Below, one piece after another: positions 11,436-21,538 of a DNA stretch of 64,000 nucleotides; position 1 is the first letter of the stretch, and the number at the start of each line of letters is the position of its first letter. A program made the position numbers and the translations under genes. The stretch comes from Adineta ricciae (Eukaryota > Rotifera > Eurotatoria > Adinetida > Adinetidae). The stretch is taken from assembly GCA_905250025.1 (NCBI GenBank), contig CAJNOJ010000039.1, positions 372,001 to 436,000 of the forward strand, written 5' to 3'. The notes under the pieces are model-generated. The model saw nothing but the letters and a program-made list of their open reading frames with translations. It was not told the origin of the DNA and ran no database searches.

Positions 11436-12645
11436 CTATTTTTTATTCTTATTATTTAATTCATTAAATATTTCTTTCGCTATGGATAGATGATGATCTT
11501 TTGTGGAATGTAGCAATCCTTTTTTCTTCAAATCGAAGTATGTTTTGATAAAGTTCAGACGTAAATCTTCCGAATATCTGTCTTTTTGATTCAAAAATAG
11601 AATGTCATTTGCCACTAAGTAACGTATCACTAACAATGGCACTTGAGTGCGTAAAGGATAAAAATCTTGGTTTTTGATAGCGGGCGAGTTCGACGATAAA
11701 TGAAATTCACCAAGCATCAGTCCGTATTTTAATACGAATTCCGGTTTCAATTCTATTTCCACTTGATCGATTAAACGATGTGAGATCGAGGTAGATCGGA
11801 CGAGAATAATCAAGCATTTATAAACCACTAAGCTTCTGTCTTCATATTCGGTCGGTTTCAACATAGAAAGGAAATCGTGTCGACATCTTCTCACTGTTTG
11901 AATTAACTGTTGCTTGTTGGCACTGTAAATATCATCGAAGAAATAGATGCAGTCTTTCTTGAATGCCACTGGTAGAAATGGACAAACAGGTCCTGGACGA
12001 TTCGTATATAATGATTTATTACAACAAAAGTCGTGAATGTATTGGTAAAGTTGAATATAATCGAAGTCCGACTGAATATGATTTGATCTATAGAACGGAC
12101 AGTTCATGAACATGTCTTTTACCACTCGATTCTCTCCGTCGTCGTCGTGGTCGGCTTCACTATTCTTGCACTGTGAACCGATAATGGCGGCTAATTCGGA
12201 AAATTGTTTTATGTTCAGGTAAGAATGACAACGTTTTGAGGAAATGCTCATTAGATACCAAACACTGCTGGTAATAAAAAATACAATTCCTACAATAACC
12301 ACAAAAATCAACATGGTTTGGTGTATATAATGGACCTAAAACAAGAAATATAGTTCTGAACGGGCAATAGAAGATTTTTAGATTGGATTAGATTCATTCA
12401 ACACTATCGAAATCCATCAACGAGATGATACTTACATTGAAACTTGAACTACTTATTTCTGTACAATGATAAGTACGTGAAGTACATTGCCCTAAGCACA
12501 TATTGGATAATTCAGCAAACCAATCACCTATAAATGCCCATATGATAAAGATACCGAATGCTGACAAAGATCGGACTGAGCTTTTCACAACTGAAACTAC
12601 GAATGAGGGACACGAAAGTACCTTTTCATATTGTTGTCTATTCAT
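11436..12645 (-). CDS. Membrane-anchored DUF6875-like protein
   Basis: Two exons, 12645-12436 and 12335-11436, join in phase 0 (AAT|GTAAGT, TTTTAG|GTC), giving 369 residues. Exon 1 encodes a basic N-terminus and a hydrophobic segment (SAFGIFIIWAFIGDWFA) followed by four cysteines. Exon 2 starts with a second, stronger membrane span (MLIFVVIVGIVFFITSSVWYLM). The soluble part has RPGPVCPFLP near position 175, a helical middle, then LMLGEFH, IKNQDFYPLR and VPLLVIRYLVANDILFL. From memory these motifs match bacterial DUF6875 proteins, whose function is unknown. No catalytic site can be assigned. The two-span anchor would be an addition in this lineage. Animals generally lack this family, so horizontal acquisition is plausible but unproven. 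Confidence 0.72.
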
Positions 12646-12764
12646 GAATCGTACAAATTTTTATTTCATTTCCGATACATTCAAAAACATCATAAAAAAT
12701 TCGTAATTACACGCACACATAAGATCACCTGTCGAACACTTCTCCACGCGCGCGCTATGCGGTG

Positions 12765-14318
12765 CTATTCTGTATTCGATGTTTTCTTATACAAACGGTT
12801 ATTATCTAAATTCGAAACCATGTTTGTCAAGTGCGGAGAGTGTACATCAATTGGCGATGGATTATTAAACATTGGATTGTATAGTTTGCGTTTCGCATTC
12901 AAATTCATTTGGGGTGATGATGCAGGTGAAACATCCATATTTGCTCCATGGGTTACAATAGATTCGATAATGGTTGGATTATTGTCGATAATTTGTTTTT
13001 GATGTTGATTCTGAATTCGTGCCGATGGTGAAGACCTGAGAAAAGGCTGCCAACAGAATAGTTTCTTTCCTTGTCTCCATCGATAGATGAGAATGACTAT
13101 GAGTATGATGATGAGTAAAGCGACGATACTGAATATAACCCCAAGAACGATTTGAATAGTGCGATTTTTCGATGCATTGGAGTCTTTTGACAGAGCTGAT
13201 GAATCTCTCGATAATGAGAACGATTTTGAATCAATATCAAACGATCCTGGTTCACAAGAGTCTGCTGAGCAGTCAATAAATGATTTTAGACACGAAGAAT
13301 TCAATTGTTGATCCATCAGAGAGCTTAGGTTTCTCATAGTACTGTTATCCAAACATTGCCCGATCAATTTAATTGACTTCTTCTTCGCAACAGGTAACCA
13401 ACAGGACGAACAGTTCATTAAAACCCGTTCGATTTTCAGTAATTTCAAAGTGGACAATTGGTTAAAGATACATCCGTCAACCATAAACAAATTTGTGCTC
13501 GATAAATCGAGATAATTCAATGATCTTAAATATCGAAACGAATCTTGAACAAGACCTGAATTAAGAGCGAAAATGACAGTTTCTGAAGGAATGCTTTGTT
13601 CTCTAAACTTACAACTTAAATTTCTGTTCGATGCAAATGACAACCAATTCAAGTTTTGCAATCCAGCCAGCGCAAATCTCGGCACACTGGACAATTTGTT
13701 AAAAGACAAGTCGAGTTTTACTAATGCCGTCCATTGATGAATTGATTGAGGAAAGGACTCAATCTGGTTCGCAGATAAATTCAATTCTCGTAAAGCAGGT
13801 AAATAAACACGATCAAAATCTTCGAATGTCTCCAGTTGATTCAGAGCCAAATTTAATATCTGTAGTCGAGTAAATTTCGAGTTTAACCAGTTGGATGAGA
13901 TGCTTGATAACTGATTCATTTGTAAATCCAAATCAATGAGCGAATCCGCGATTGTATCAAAAGCTCCATCGTAGATTTTAGTGAGTAGATTGGACTTCAA
14001 TGATAGACGGTACGTGTGTAAGGATAAAAGTTGAGTAGAATCAAATGATTCGAAGTTGCGTGACGAAAAATCCACGAAATTCCAGAGTTTGCCTTCAGCG
14101 CAATTCGAAGCAAACGTTAAATTTAATAAATATGACGAACAATTCAAAGTAGTATCGATTATCGAACAACGGCAAGCCTTCGTTTCACAATAGCTACACG
14201 ACAATGACTTTTTCTCACTGACCGTTGTTGACAAAGTCGTCGTCTTCGAAGAGTTCGATTGTATTTCAGCGAAAACATGAGAAATACTGAATAAGACTAG
14301 AAGATTGAATAATTCCAT
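12765..14318 (-). CDS. Leucine-rich-repeat single-pass membrane receptor
   Basis: A single uninterrupted exon of 517 codons. Order: signal peptide (MELFNLLVLFSISHVFA), Ser/Thr-rich linker, a Cys-rich N-cap (CSYCETKACRC), a run of leucine-rich repeats from about residue 95 to 290 (LIDLDLQMNQLSSI, LQILNLALNQLETF, LRELNLSANQIESF, LVKLDLSFNKLSSV, LNYLDLSSTNL), a Cys-containing C-cap region (CIFNQ, MNCSSC, GQCLDN, SSCLKSF), one membrane span (IQIVLGVIFSIVALLIIILI) and a 100-residue cytoplasmic tail. The tail has no TIR, kinase or other known domain. Extracellular LRRs suggest ligand or cell-surface recognition. Lack of introns in a region where most genes are heavily split is notable and may reflect retroposition or expansion of an intronless LRR family. 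Confidence 0.85.
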   Translation of the reverse strand: MELFNLLVLFSISHVFAEIQSNSSKTTTLSTTVSEKKSLSCSYCETKACRCSIIDTTLNCSSYLLNLTFASNCAEGKLWNFVDFSSRNFESFDSTQLLSLHTYRLSLKSNLLTKIYDGAFDTIADSLIDLDLQMNQLSSISSNWLNSKFTRLQILNLALNQLETFEDFDRVYLPALRELNLSANQIESFPQSIHQWTALVKLDLSFNKLSSVPRFALAGLQNLNWLSFASNRNLSCKFREQSIPSETVIFALNSGLVQDSFRYLRSLNYLDLSSTNLFMVDGCIFNQLSTLKLLKIERVLMNCSSCWLPVAKKKSIKLIGQCLDNSTMRNLSSLMDQQLNSSCLKSFIDCSADSCEPGSFDIDSKSFSLSRDSSALSKDSNASKNRTIQIVLGVIFSIVALLIIILIVILIYRWRQGKKLFCWQPFLRSSPSARIQNQHQKQIIDNNPTIIESIVTHGANMDVSPASSPQMNLNAKRKLYNPMFNNPSPIDVHSPHLTNMVSNLDNNRLYKKTSNTE

Positions 14319-15770
14319 GCGATAGTTGTAATGTTACTGAATGTTTGCAATCGAATGAAATGTTTATATAAAGATCAATGATGAGTAAAAGATGAATAAG
14401 GACGAAACAATGAAAAGGAATCGATTAAGTCGGTGTATATAACGCGCAAAGGACGTAGTCTGTGTACGGGAATAGGAGAAGGAGAGATGGAAAAAAGAAA
14501 TATGCAGAAGGAACAAAAAAGATTGGTCAAAAGTTCACCGTTAAATGGAAGAATGAATATGACCGAAAGTATGTAGTGAAGGATAAGCGATTAAATGAAA
14601 TAAATTTGATCGAAAAGAAACAATTCGATCTGGTAGTCTAGTCGCGTATACCCCAAGCAAACAAAAGATGTATATGACATATGATTTTCATTTGACGAAT
14701 GAGTGAACAGCGTCATTTCTTGAAATTAATTCAGTTTAAAATGTCTGACTTGAATGATGAAGTCATTTGTCGGATCATAAAAGAAGAAGAAAGGCAAGTG
14801 TTTATTTGACACTTATCAGGTGAATTAATGAATTGTTTAAGATATTCATTATGAACATTTTAATTGATCATCTTTACTCAAGAGTTTCATAAAGTTAAGA
14901 TGAATTGATAAGATCCAATTGTCTGAACAATAAGAATTTTCTTAGTTTTATCTCTCGTATGTGGAGATTTTATCAGTTCAGAGTTAATCATACGATTGTT
15001 CAAATAACCACTAGGCGTAGTATCAATATTTTTCTATAATTTCCTATGAACAATAGCTAAACAAACCTCCGCATACAACATTTTATGATATAGATGTATT
15101 TATTTAATGTACATACAGTGATTCTACTAATTGTGTTCTATGCATCGCTTTGGTCAGTTTTGATCGACGTTCGATGGTTATAAGAATTGCTGTGAACACA
15201 ATTGATGAAGTGTGAAAAAAAAATGAAATGTTGTGCTTTCTTTCATCGGATGTTTATTCGTCGACGATACTGATTAAAATTCATTCGTGCTTTCCAATTC
15301 GGAATTAATGTCAATCATCACAAGAGCGGAGAGCATTTGGTTGGTAGTACTGTTTACGCTAATTTTCATGTGTGTATTTACAGCCAATGGAAAGAACGAA
15401 TTTGAATAGGACACTTATTTCATTGAAAATGCAATGAATTTAGGACTGTCGTACTTTTCTGTATATTGTCGAATCACATCACATGTATTTTCCTCTGTAC
15501 AATGTTGACTGTGGTTACTCGATTGAAAATATGTTCGGTTATTCGATCTCAACGATTTTATGTTTTCATTTGGATGAAACAAGTTTCTTCTTCCTCGAAA
15601 AGGCTCTTAAAATACTTGCGTTCGAGAGACAACTTTTTTCATGGTTATTCTTTTTCTTTTTTTTGGCAAGATGAAAGGAAAAATAAAGCTAAAAAGCAAA
15701 GGAAAGGATAAAAACACGCACACATACCTCGTTTTATTCATTCTATGTTGGAAAAAGCATAAAATATAAC
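14319..15770. other. Intergenic
   Basis: 1.45 kb between divergent genes. It holds the LRR-gene promoter and two weak coding hints: a start-like ORF at 14741 (MSDLNDEVICRIIKEEE, followed by AG|GCAAGT, which would be a GC-type donor with no acceptor exon found) and a 33-codon hydrophobic ORF at 15308. No RNA gene or repeat was recognised. Confidence 0.4.
15308..15409 (+). CDS. Small ORF with one hydrophobic segment
   Basis: ATG to TAG, 33 codons, encoding MSIITRAESIWLVVLFTLIF then a short polar end. It could be the signal-peptide exon of an unfound gene, a micropeptide, or chance. No family is recognised. Confidence 0.15.
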   Translation: MSIITRAESIWLVVLFTLIFMCVFTANGKNEFE

Positions 15771-17738
15771 ATGGCAACACCTACAAGACCATGTCGTGCT
15801 ACGACTGATGTGTCCAAGACTATCAAACACAGTGGACAAGTTCTTATTTGGCTCGATGATAGTGCAGAAGAAGAAATCGAAATCAAAGGGGTATTTATGT
15901 CACTGTTCGACAACGTATTCGTTTTCAGTAATCCAGATGCTTGTCTTGAGCTAATCAAATCGGTCGATACCGACACTCCTTGCCTATCAATTCTTATTTC
16001 GGGAAAATATGGACAAATGCTTGTACACGATCGTTTGCAACCATTAATACAAGTTAAATATATATATGTTTTCTGTTTTGATACGGTTAAACATAGCCGT
16101 TGGGCACAAACATGTGATAAAGTTCGATGTGTCTTTTCGGATATTACTAAAGTCGTTCAATGTATACAATTCGACATGCAAAATGCTTCCAAACAGCATC
16201 AACAGAACGATCAACCACCATTACCAGAAGTTCACGAACCGATTTTATATAAACGCGAGCGATTCATTGATGATTATAATCTCTTTGATCATGTTGGACT
16301 GAATCTGCTACTCGAAAGTTCCAATGATGGTATCGAGGATTTTACTCAATATTGTGAAGCGATTGAAGAATTGGATTTTACTACTGATGATAGAAATGAT
16401 CATCCTGAAACATTACAATTGTATTTTGATTCAAAAAAAACACTCCAGGAATGGTATCGACCAAATCTTTCCTTTCTCGATATTAATTCTAACGATTTAT
16501 TGAAATTATGGACACTCCGTTGGTTCGTGCGAGGATTTTATCGAAAATTGACCATGGAAAAAGAAAAATTCAGTAAAGATCAAGTGAAATTTACCACTTA
16601 TCATGCCACATATTTAGCTGTGGACGAGCTCGATGCTATGAAACACCGTATCGGTCAAATAATAATTATTACTGAACCACTGCTTACATATACAGATCGA
16701 CAAGTCACATTGAATTCTGCTCAGGCAGTAGAACCAGACAAATATAAAGTTGTATTCGAAATCAATATCGACTCAACTATTCACGAAACTATTCCATATG
16801 GACAAATCAAAGACGGAGAAATTCTTTTATGGTTCGGTGGTCGATATCGATTGTATAAAATTGAATACGTCGATGATCAAGATCCGTATTGGTTACTTAG
16901 TTTAAATCTTTGTCCAACATTAGATATAAAACCTACAATTCAAACTCTGTATGGCTACTATTTGAAAGAATTATGCGATTTAAATGATCTTCCCTATGCG
17001 TTCGGCCGACTGCTTATGTATAAAGGTTCTTATATTCAAGCAGAAAAATGGCTGCAAGCAAGCGATCATTACGAAGAACTAGCTGAATTAGCGCTACGTC
17101 AAAGCCATTATGAACAAGCGAAAGATTATCTTGATCATCTACCAAATGATTGTCACCGAGCGAATTTGTTGCGAGTTTATTTCTATCTACTGACGATGAA
17201 CGATGATTATACCAAGATGCGGTTGATTTTATTGAGAATTTTATCCGAAGCGACAGATAAACTCGTTCGAGCTCGGGTTAACATCACTCTTGGCTTTATT
17301 CATTTGATTGTTACACAACAATTCGAGCAAGCATTTGAACACTTTACAATAGGCAATGATGTTATGCAGACACTTTTACCTCCAATTCATCCTGATGTCG
17401 CCAAATCATATCTCGGAATTGCATATACGTATTACAGTCAAGGTAATTTTATAGATGCAAAGAAAAACTTCCAAACAGCTTTTAATATTCAAAAACAATC
17501 CTTGATCTACACACATCCCGATCTTGCAAAGACGCGCAGTGGTCTGGCACATTGTTTATCGACAGATAAACAAACAATGAAAAATGCATTGAACGAATTC
17601 GAATATGCACTAAATATTTTATTAGAAGCTTATCAATCTGAGCATCATCCAGAAATCGTAGCAACTAGACTGAATATGGAACAATTGAGAAAAGGAAAGC
17701 AGCTATTATCGCGAAATACATTACTTGATTATATATAG
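15771..17738 (+). CDS. Degenerate ADP-ribosyltransferase-like plus tetratricopeptide repeat protein
   Basis: A single exon of 655 codons. The N-terminal ~160 residues hold a response-like alpha/beta segment (VLIWLDDSAEEEIE, VFVFSNPDACLELIKS, PCLSILISGKYG). The middle resembles an arginine ADP-ribosyltransferase fold (ART; LKLWTLRWFVRGFYRKL, ATYLAVDELD, YKVVFEINID, then IKDGEILLWFGGRYRLYKIEYVDD). The usual catalytic E-x-E motif just before the Phe/Tyr-rich strand reads DGE here, and the STS and Arg motifs are not evident, so activity is doubtful. The C-terminal ~230 residues are TPR/kinesin-light-chain-like repeats (VAKSYLGIAYTYYSQGNF, PDLAKTRSGLAHCL, HHPEIVATRLNMEQL). Proteins of this architecture are, to my knowledge, greatly expanded in bdelloid rotifers. 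Role unknown; protein scaffolding through the TPRs is a guess. Confidence 0.75.
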   Translation: MATPTRPCRATTDVSKTIKHSGQVLIWLDDSAEEEIEIKGVFMSLFDNVFVFSNPDACLELIKSVDTDTPCLSILISGKYGQMLVHDRLQPLIQVKYIYVFCFDTVKHSRWAQTCDKVRCVFSDITKVVQCIQFDMQNASKQHQQNDQPPLPEVHEPILYKRERFIDDYNLFDHVGLNLLLESSNDGIEDFTQYCEAIEELDFTTDDRNDHPETLQLYFDSKKTLQEWYRPNLSFLDINSNDLLKLWTLRWFVRGFYRKLTMEKEKFSKDQVKFTTYHATYLAVDELDAMKHRIGQIIIITEPLLTYTDRQVTLNSAQAVEPDKYKVVFEINIDSTIHETIPYGQIKDGEILLWFGGRYRLYKIEYVDDQDPYWLLSLNLCPTLDIKPTIQTLYGYYLKELCDLNDLPYAFGRLLMYKGSYIQAEKWLQASDHYEELAELALRQSHYEQAKDYLDHLPNDCHRANLLRVYFYLLTMNDDYTKMRLILLRILSEATDKLVRARVNITLGFIHLIVTQQFEQAFEHFTIGNDVMQTLLPPIHPDVAKSYLGIAYTYYSQGNFIDAKKNFQTAFNIQKQSLIYTHPDLAKTRSGLAHCLSTDKQTMKNALNEFEYALNILLEAYQSEHHPEIVATRLNMEQLRKGKQLLSRNTLLDYI

Positions 17739-20335
17739 ATTTTTCGAATGACCGTGACAAATGTCTATTTTTAATTAATTGATACTCGGAAGTATACTGT
17801 GATCACTTCGTACAAATGATTTTTTTTGTATTAAGTTTAATATTAAGAAATCGGAGCATGGAATAAAACAAGCGTGAACGGTTAAAAGAACAGCGTTTAA
17901 TCTCAGTTGTTTTTTAGATGTTTGTCTTTCACTGTGAGAATGAGTTTCTTCAGATCCACGTGATAAGAACGAATCTATTTCATTACTAGTTGGAATGTTG
18001 TCAAGACATTTTCTGACGATATCTTTTCATACTATGTTCTAATTTCTCTTCAAGAGATTAAACTTCAGAGAGAACCATTGAATCATCTTTGAACTAATAC
18101 CATTCATTCTCACTTGAGTTTTACAACAGAAACATTTACCTAAATATTGAATCGATTTGTGGAGAAAATCATTGCAATGAACAGTATTCAGATGGGAAAA
18201 TATTTTCGAATTTAACGTTGTAATTAGTAATCAATCATTTGTCAAAATGAGTCGAAGCAAGTATTGGACAGTGGAACATGACGGTTTCTATTAGACAGAC
18301 CAAATGGGGAAAGTAAACTTGTAGATCATAAAAAAAATGCAGTCGAGGTGACGTATTAAAGATAATTTGAACATCGAGTATTCAGCATTTTGCACTGTAT
18401 GTCATTTGTGAATATCTCTTTGTTGCAGATTGGTGGTTAATCAGTGGCGCCTCTCTTGCTTGACACTTACAGATATACAAACACATATGTTGAGAGGAGA
18501 TAAGCCAGCGATTCCTTGTTGAAAGAGTTAATAAGAATTCAGTTAATAAGATCAATTGAAATTATGATGGAAGTACAGGATCATGTGCACATCCATTTAA
18601 CATATCAAGGTAAACCTTTTTATCGGTATAAGATTTTATATTCATTCGAAAATGAGCGAGAAAATTGCTTTGAAAGTGAAGTAATTCATGTATTCAATCG
18701 ATATATCAACCATATTGATATGAACAAACGTAAGATGAATATATACTCTGATACAATAAAACAAGTTCAGACGCATATATTCATTTATCTAATGAGGACC
18801 GGCTTAGATCCGTTTCAAAGATTATTCTCATGGAAATAATCTAGTTTATGTATTCTATTCATCTCAAAACTGATTTTACGTATCGAGACTTCTAAAGGTG
18901 GGAATTACTCATAAATTCGAAGAAAATAAACTCTAATTTTTAGCTTCACCCATCCAATGTAACACCAAACAACTCTTTCTGCATGCTGCACACAATCATT
19001 GTTTATTCAAATTTTCAATCTCAAGCTTCTTATATGGTATTGATCGACAAACAACCAACATCGTTTCGAACAACAGCTTACCATTAAATATCTTGAGTTT
19101 TCTACCAACGCACCATTCACCGATAAAACAAGAATTTTCTCCGATTTTTTTCTCTCCGCGTGACTGTTGTTCAAGAGAAACCTAATTTCTTAATCCGTTG
19201 AATCCCAGTGACTTATAGATGCACTATCGACGAAAAATGCGCTTAACAAATTCTTTAACTATTTTGAGCATCTGTTCGTCTTTGATTAGATGACGCTAAA
19301 TGAGAATCATTCTTTTGCTCTATTATCTAATTTATACTGTACCGCTTCTCTATGAATATTCTCGTTTATGCAGAAAAAACCGACAGTCCAAGGATTAACT
19401 ATGTTAATACGATAGTGAATTTAAAAGAGCATAATTTGGTTTTCGACTAATTTAAATATCTATAGAGCTGTAGAATGTTAATATTCTATCTTTTGACTGC
19501 CGTCAAAGATATAAAGGTTTTCAAAATATTTTTCATGAAATTTACATTTGTATGCAATCATATAATGTATTTGATAATGTCACAAAGTACCATGATTGTA
19601 GAAAATGTGATTGAAAACATATTTCTCGATTAAGATCTGTTTATTGGAGTAATGAAATTTTGTGTAAATATAATTATTAGCTAGAATTATAATCACACTC
19701 ATTGAGGATCGTTATGATACATAAAGTCGCCATTAATACGACTAGCACTATAATTGCAATCACTACAAAGAAAATTAGTCATTCAATTTGTTGGAAATCA
19801 AAATGGTTTATGATCATTTTCTGAGAACAATTCCTTTGATTTATTTTAAATCTAAATAAATACAAATTTTATCAAACAAAAATAGAGTTTTCCAATAAGA
19901 GAAAAACTGCAAATAATGATTGAAGCAGAATAGACAGTCATGACAGTGTTCTTTGTAGAAAGATAAATTAAATTTTCTTCGGAACTTAATGACATTTGAA
20001 TAAATCATGTAAGTATTGTTAGAAATGATCTATTCTATTTAATTGTTTAGCCACCACATGGTATTTCTCGATGTCTTTTGTTTTACTACTCGAATCCATT
20101 CGTATTCTACCGCGAATAAAATCAGTTTTAAGATCATACCGAATATCCTTATCAAAAGCTTCGTTTGTCGTAATAGAATAGTAAAAGGTCAGCGCCAAGT
20201 TTGGGTTCAACGATTAGGAAGAAAAAGTCCTCGCAAATTTCGAATGGTTTTCCTCACATTTTCCCACAATGTTCTGTCGAAACTTCTTCAATATTTTTTA
20301 TAATCCTGAAGTGCAGTATTTCCGTCAGTATTTCA
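17739..20335. other. Long AT-rich intergenic region
   Basis: About 2.6 kb with the 3' UTR of the ART/TPR gene at its start (AATAAA-like sequence near 17861) and otherwise no convincing gene. Frames at 18516-18839 (+) and around 20019-20303 (both strands) are open but unlike any family I know. No tRNA, rRNA or transposon ends were recognised. Confidence 0.45.
18516..18839 (+). CDS. Hypothetical ORF, 107 codons
   Basis: The frame is an isolated one of 107 codons with an even amino-acid composition (HIHLTYQGKPFYRYKIL, FENERENCFESEVIHVF). The annotated first codon may not be an ATG; in-frame Met codons occur about 16 residues later. There is no homology I can name, no splice partners found and no neighbour context. 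It may be a remnant of a duplicated gene in this otherwise decayed interval. Confidence 0.2.
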   Translation: MLKELIRIQLIRSIEIMMEVQDHVHIHLTYQGKPFYRYKILYSFENERENCFESEVIHVFNRYINHIDMNKRKMNIYSDTIKQVQTHIFIYLMRTGLDPFQRLFSWK

Positions 20336-20339
20336 ATAC

Positions 20340-20546
20340 TCTCAGCGATATTCTACCATAATCTACAACAAGAACAATCCACGACGTACGTCCATCCTGA
20401 TCTTGCAGTGGTCTATCTATTCGATGCGTAACCGACCTTAGTACCATCGAGAAATGATAGCAACTAGGTTGGACATGAAACAATTGAGAAAAGGAAGTTA
20501 TTTATTACACCATGGGATGTATGACTTGGTTATATAAGGATCTTTC
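20340..20546 (+). pseudogene. Decayed 3' fragment of the ART/TPR gene
   Basis: The stretch near 20390 (CATCCTGATCTTGCA) matches the HPDLA codons at 17514-17528 of the upstream gene, preceded by a similar NLQQEQSTTYV versus NIQKQSLIYT context. At 20458-20500 (AGCAACTAGGTTGGACATG, ACAATTGAGAAAAGGAA) it matches 17660-17700, the ATRLNMEQLRKGK codons, and runs on to a similar end (GACTTGGTTATATAA versus ACTTGATTATATATAG). The roughly 110 bp between these blocks in the intact gene are missing or unalignable, and stops interrupt the frame. This is a non-functional second copy about 2.7 kb downstream. Confidence 0.65.
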
Positions 20547-21538
20547 AGAGTTTAATTTTTAAATTATTGGGAATAAAAAGATGGGAATGATGATTTTACA
20601 TGCAAATCGAGAGAATAAGTGTTTATCCTACAAATTGTTTATTCCGACGAAGTTATTTGGAAATGCATCTTTTTAATTACGTTGTATTCAAAAAGTACAT
20701 TACAATTTATTTTGCATGAATAATTTCAAACAAAAACTCCCTGCCTTTCTTATGTTAATTTTATCAGAAGAACCTACGGGTTAATGCAAAATCTAATCTT
20801 TTAATCCGTTTGACTCATTTTTCTACGTACTGTTTTTGCAACTAATTCGTAAATACATATTCAAAATCTTAGTCTTCACGATTATCATTCATCGATTGAT
20901 CTTCTAGAAAAGCTTTCAATCCTTTTGTTCCAGAATAATGTTACGATATGATTGTTCCGATACAACAACGAAAAACAATGACGGCAAATGGCGACATCTA
21001 TTCGCAGAATACAATTCGTGCGGAATAATCAACTAATAACAAATAGCCAATGTGACCTAACTAACTAACTAGCTGATCAATCTCGCTGGTTGGTTTTTAT
21101 TCCTTTCTAGAGGCATCGTGGTTGATTGTGTCGCCACACGTTGCATTACCGTAGATACATGTGTATGGCTATGATATGTGTGACAAATTGTCCTAGTCAA
21201 TGACTATTTTCGAATTGTAGTTTCTTTTTGCCAAAAAAAGAACATGACAAACTAGCGTGTTACTGTGACAGTGAAGTGATATTCGTGTTCTTATTATTCA
21301 CTTTTATCGACTGTTGGATAGTGTCGACGAAAAGATAATAGGTTGCAATCAGAACTCTTTATTCTTTTATTTAGATAATGTAATACTAACAACTAGTTTA
21401 GAGATTACGTTCTTTGTTCTCGTATCTTACTCCAAAACACTTTCTTTGTGAGATATTCTGTTCCTTACAGCAACGAAATCATTTCTTCTCGTTGTATTAT
21501 AATGAACATCTGATTCTATCCGAAGAAAATCAATTCGT
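20547..21538. other. Intergenic, promoter side of the corepressor gene
   Basis: This AT-rich DNA shows no recognised gene. The last part (about 21410-21538) is open and probably 5' UTR of the NCoR-type gene. Confidence 0.4.

Noticed and set aside
14741..14800. MSDLNDEVICRIIKEEE followed by a GC-type donor AG|GCAAGT
   Set aside because: No downstream exon with coding quality could be joined; too little to call a gene.
20019..20303. Overlapping plus and minus ORFs of 63-86 codons
   Set aside because: Neither resembles a known family; they adjoin the decayed ART/TPR fragment and are probably by-products of decay.
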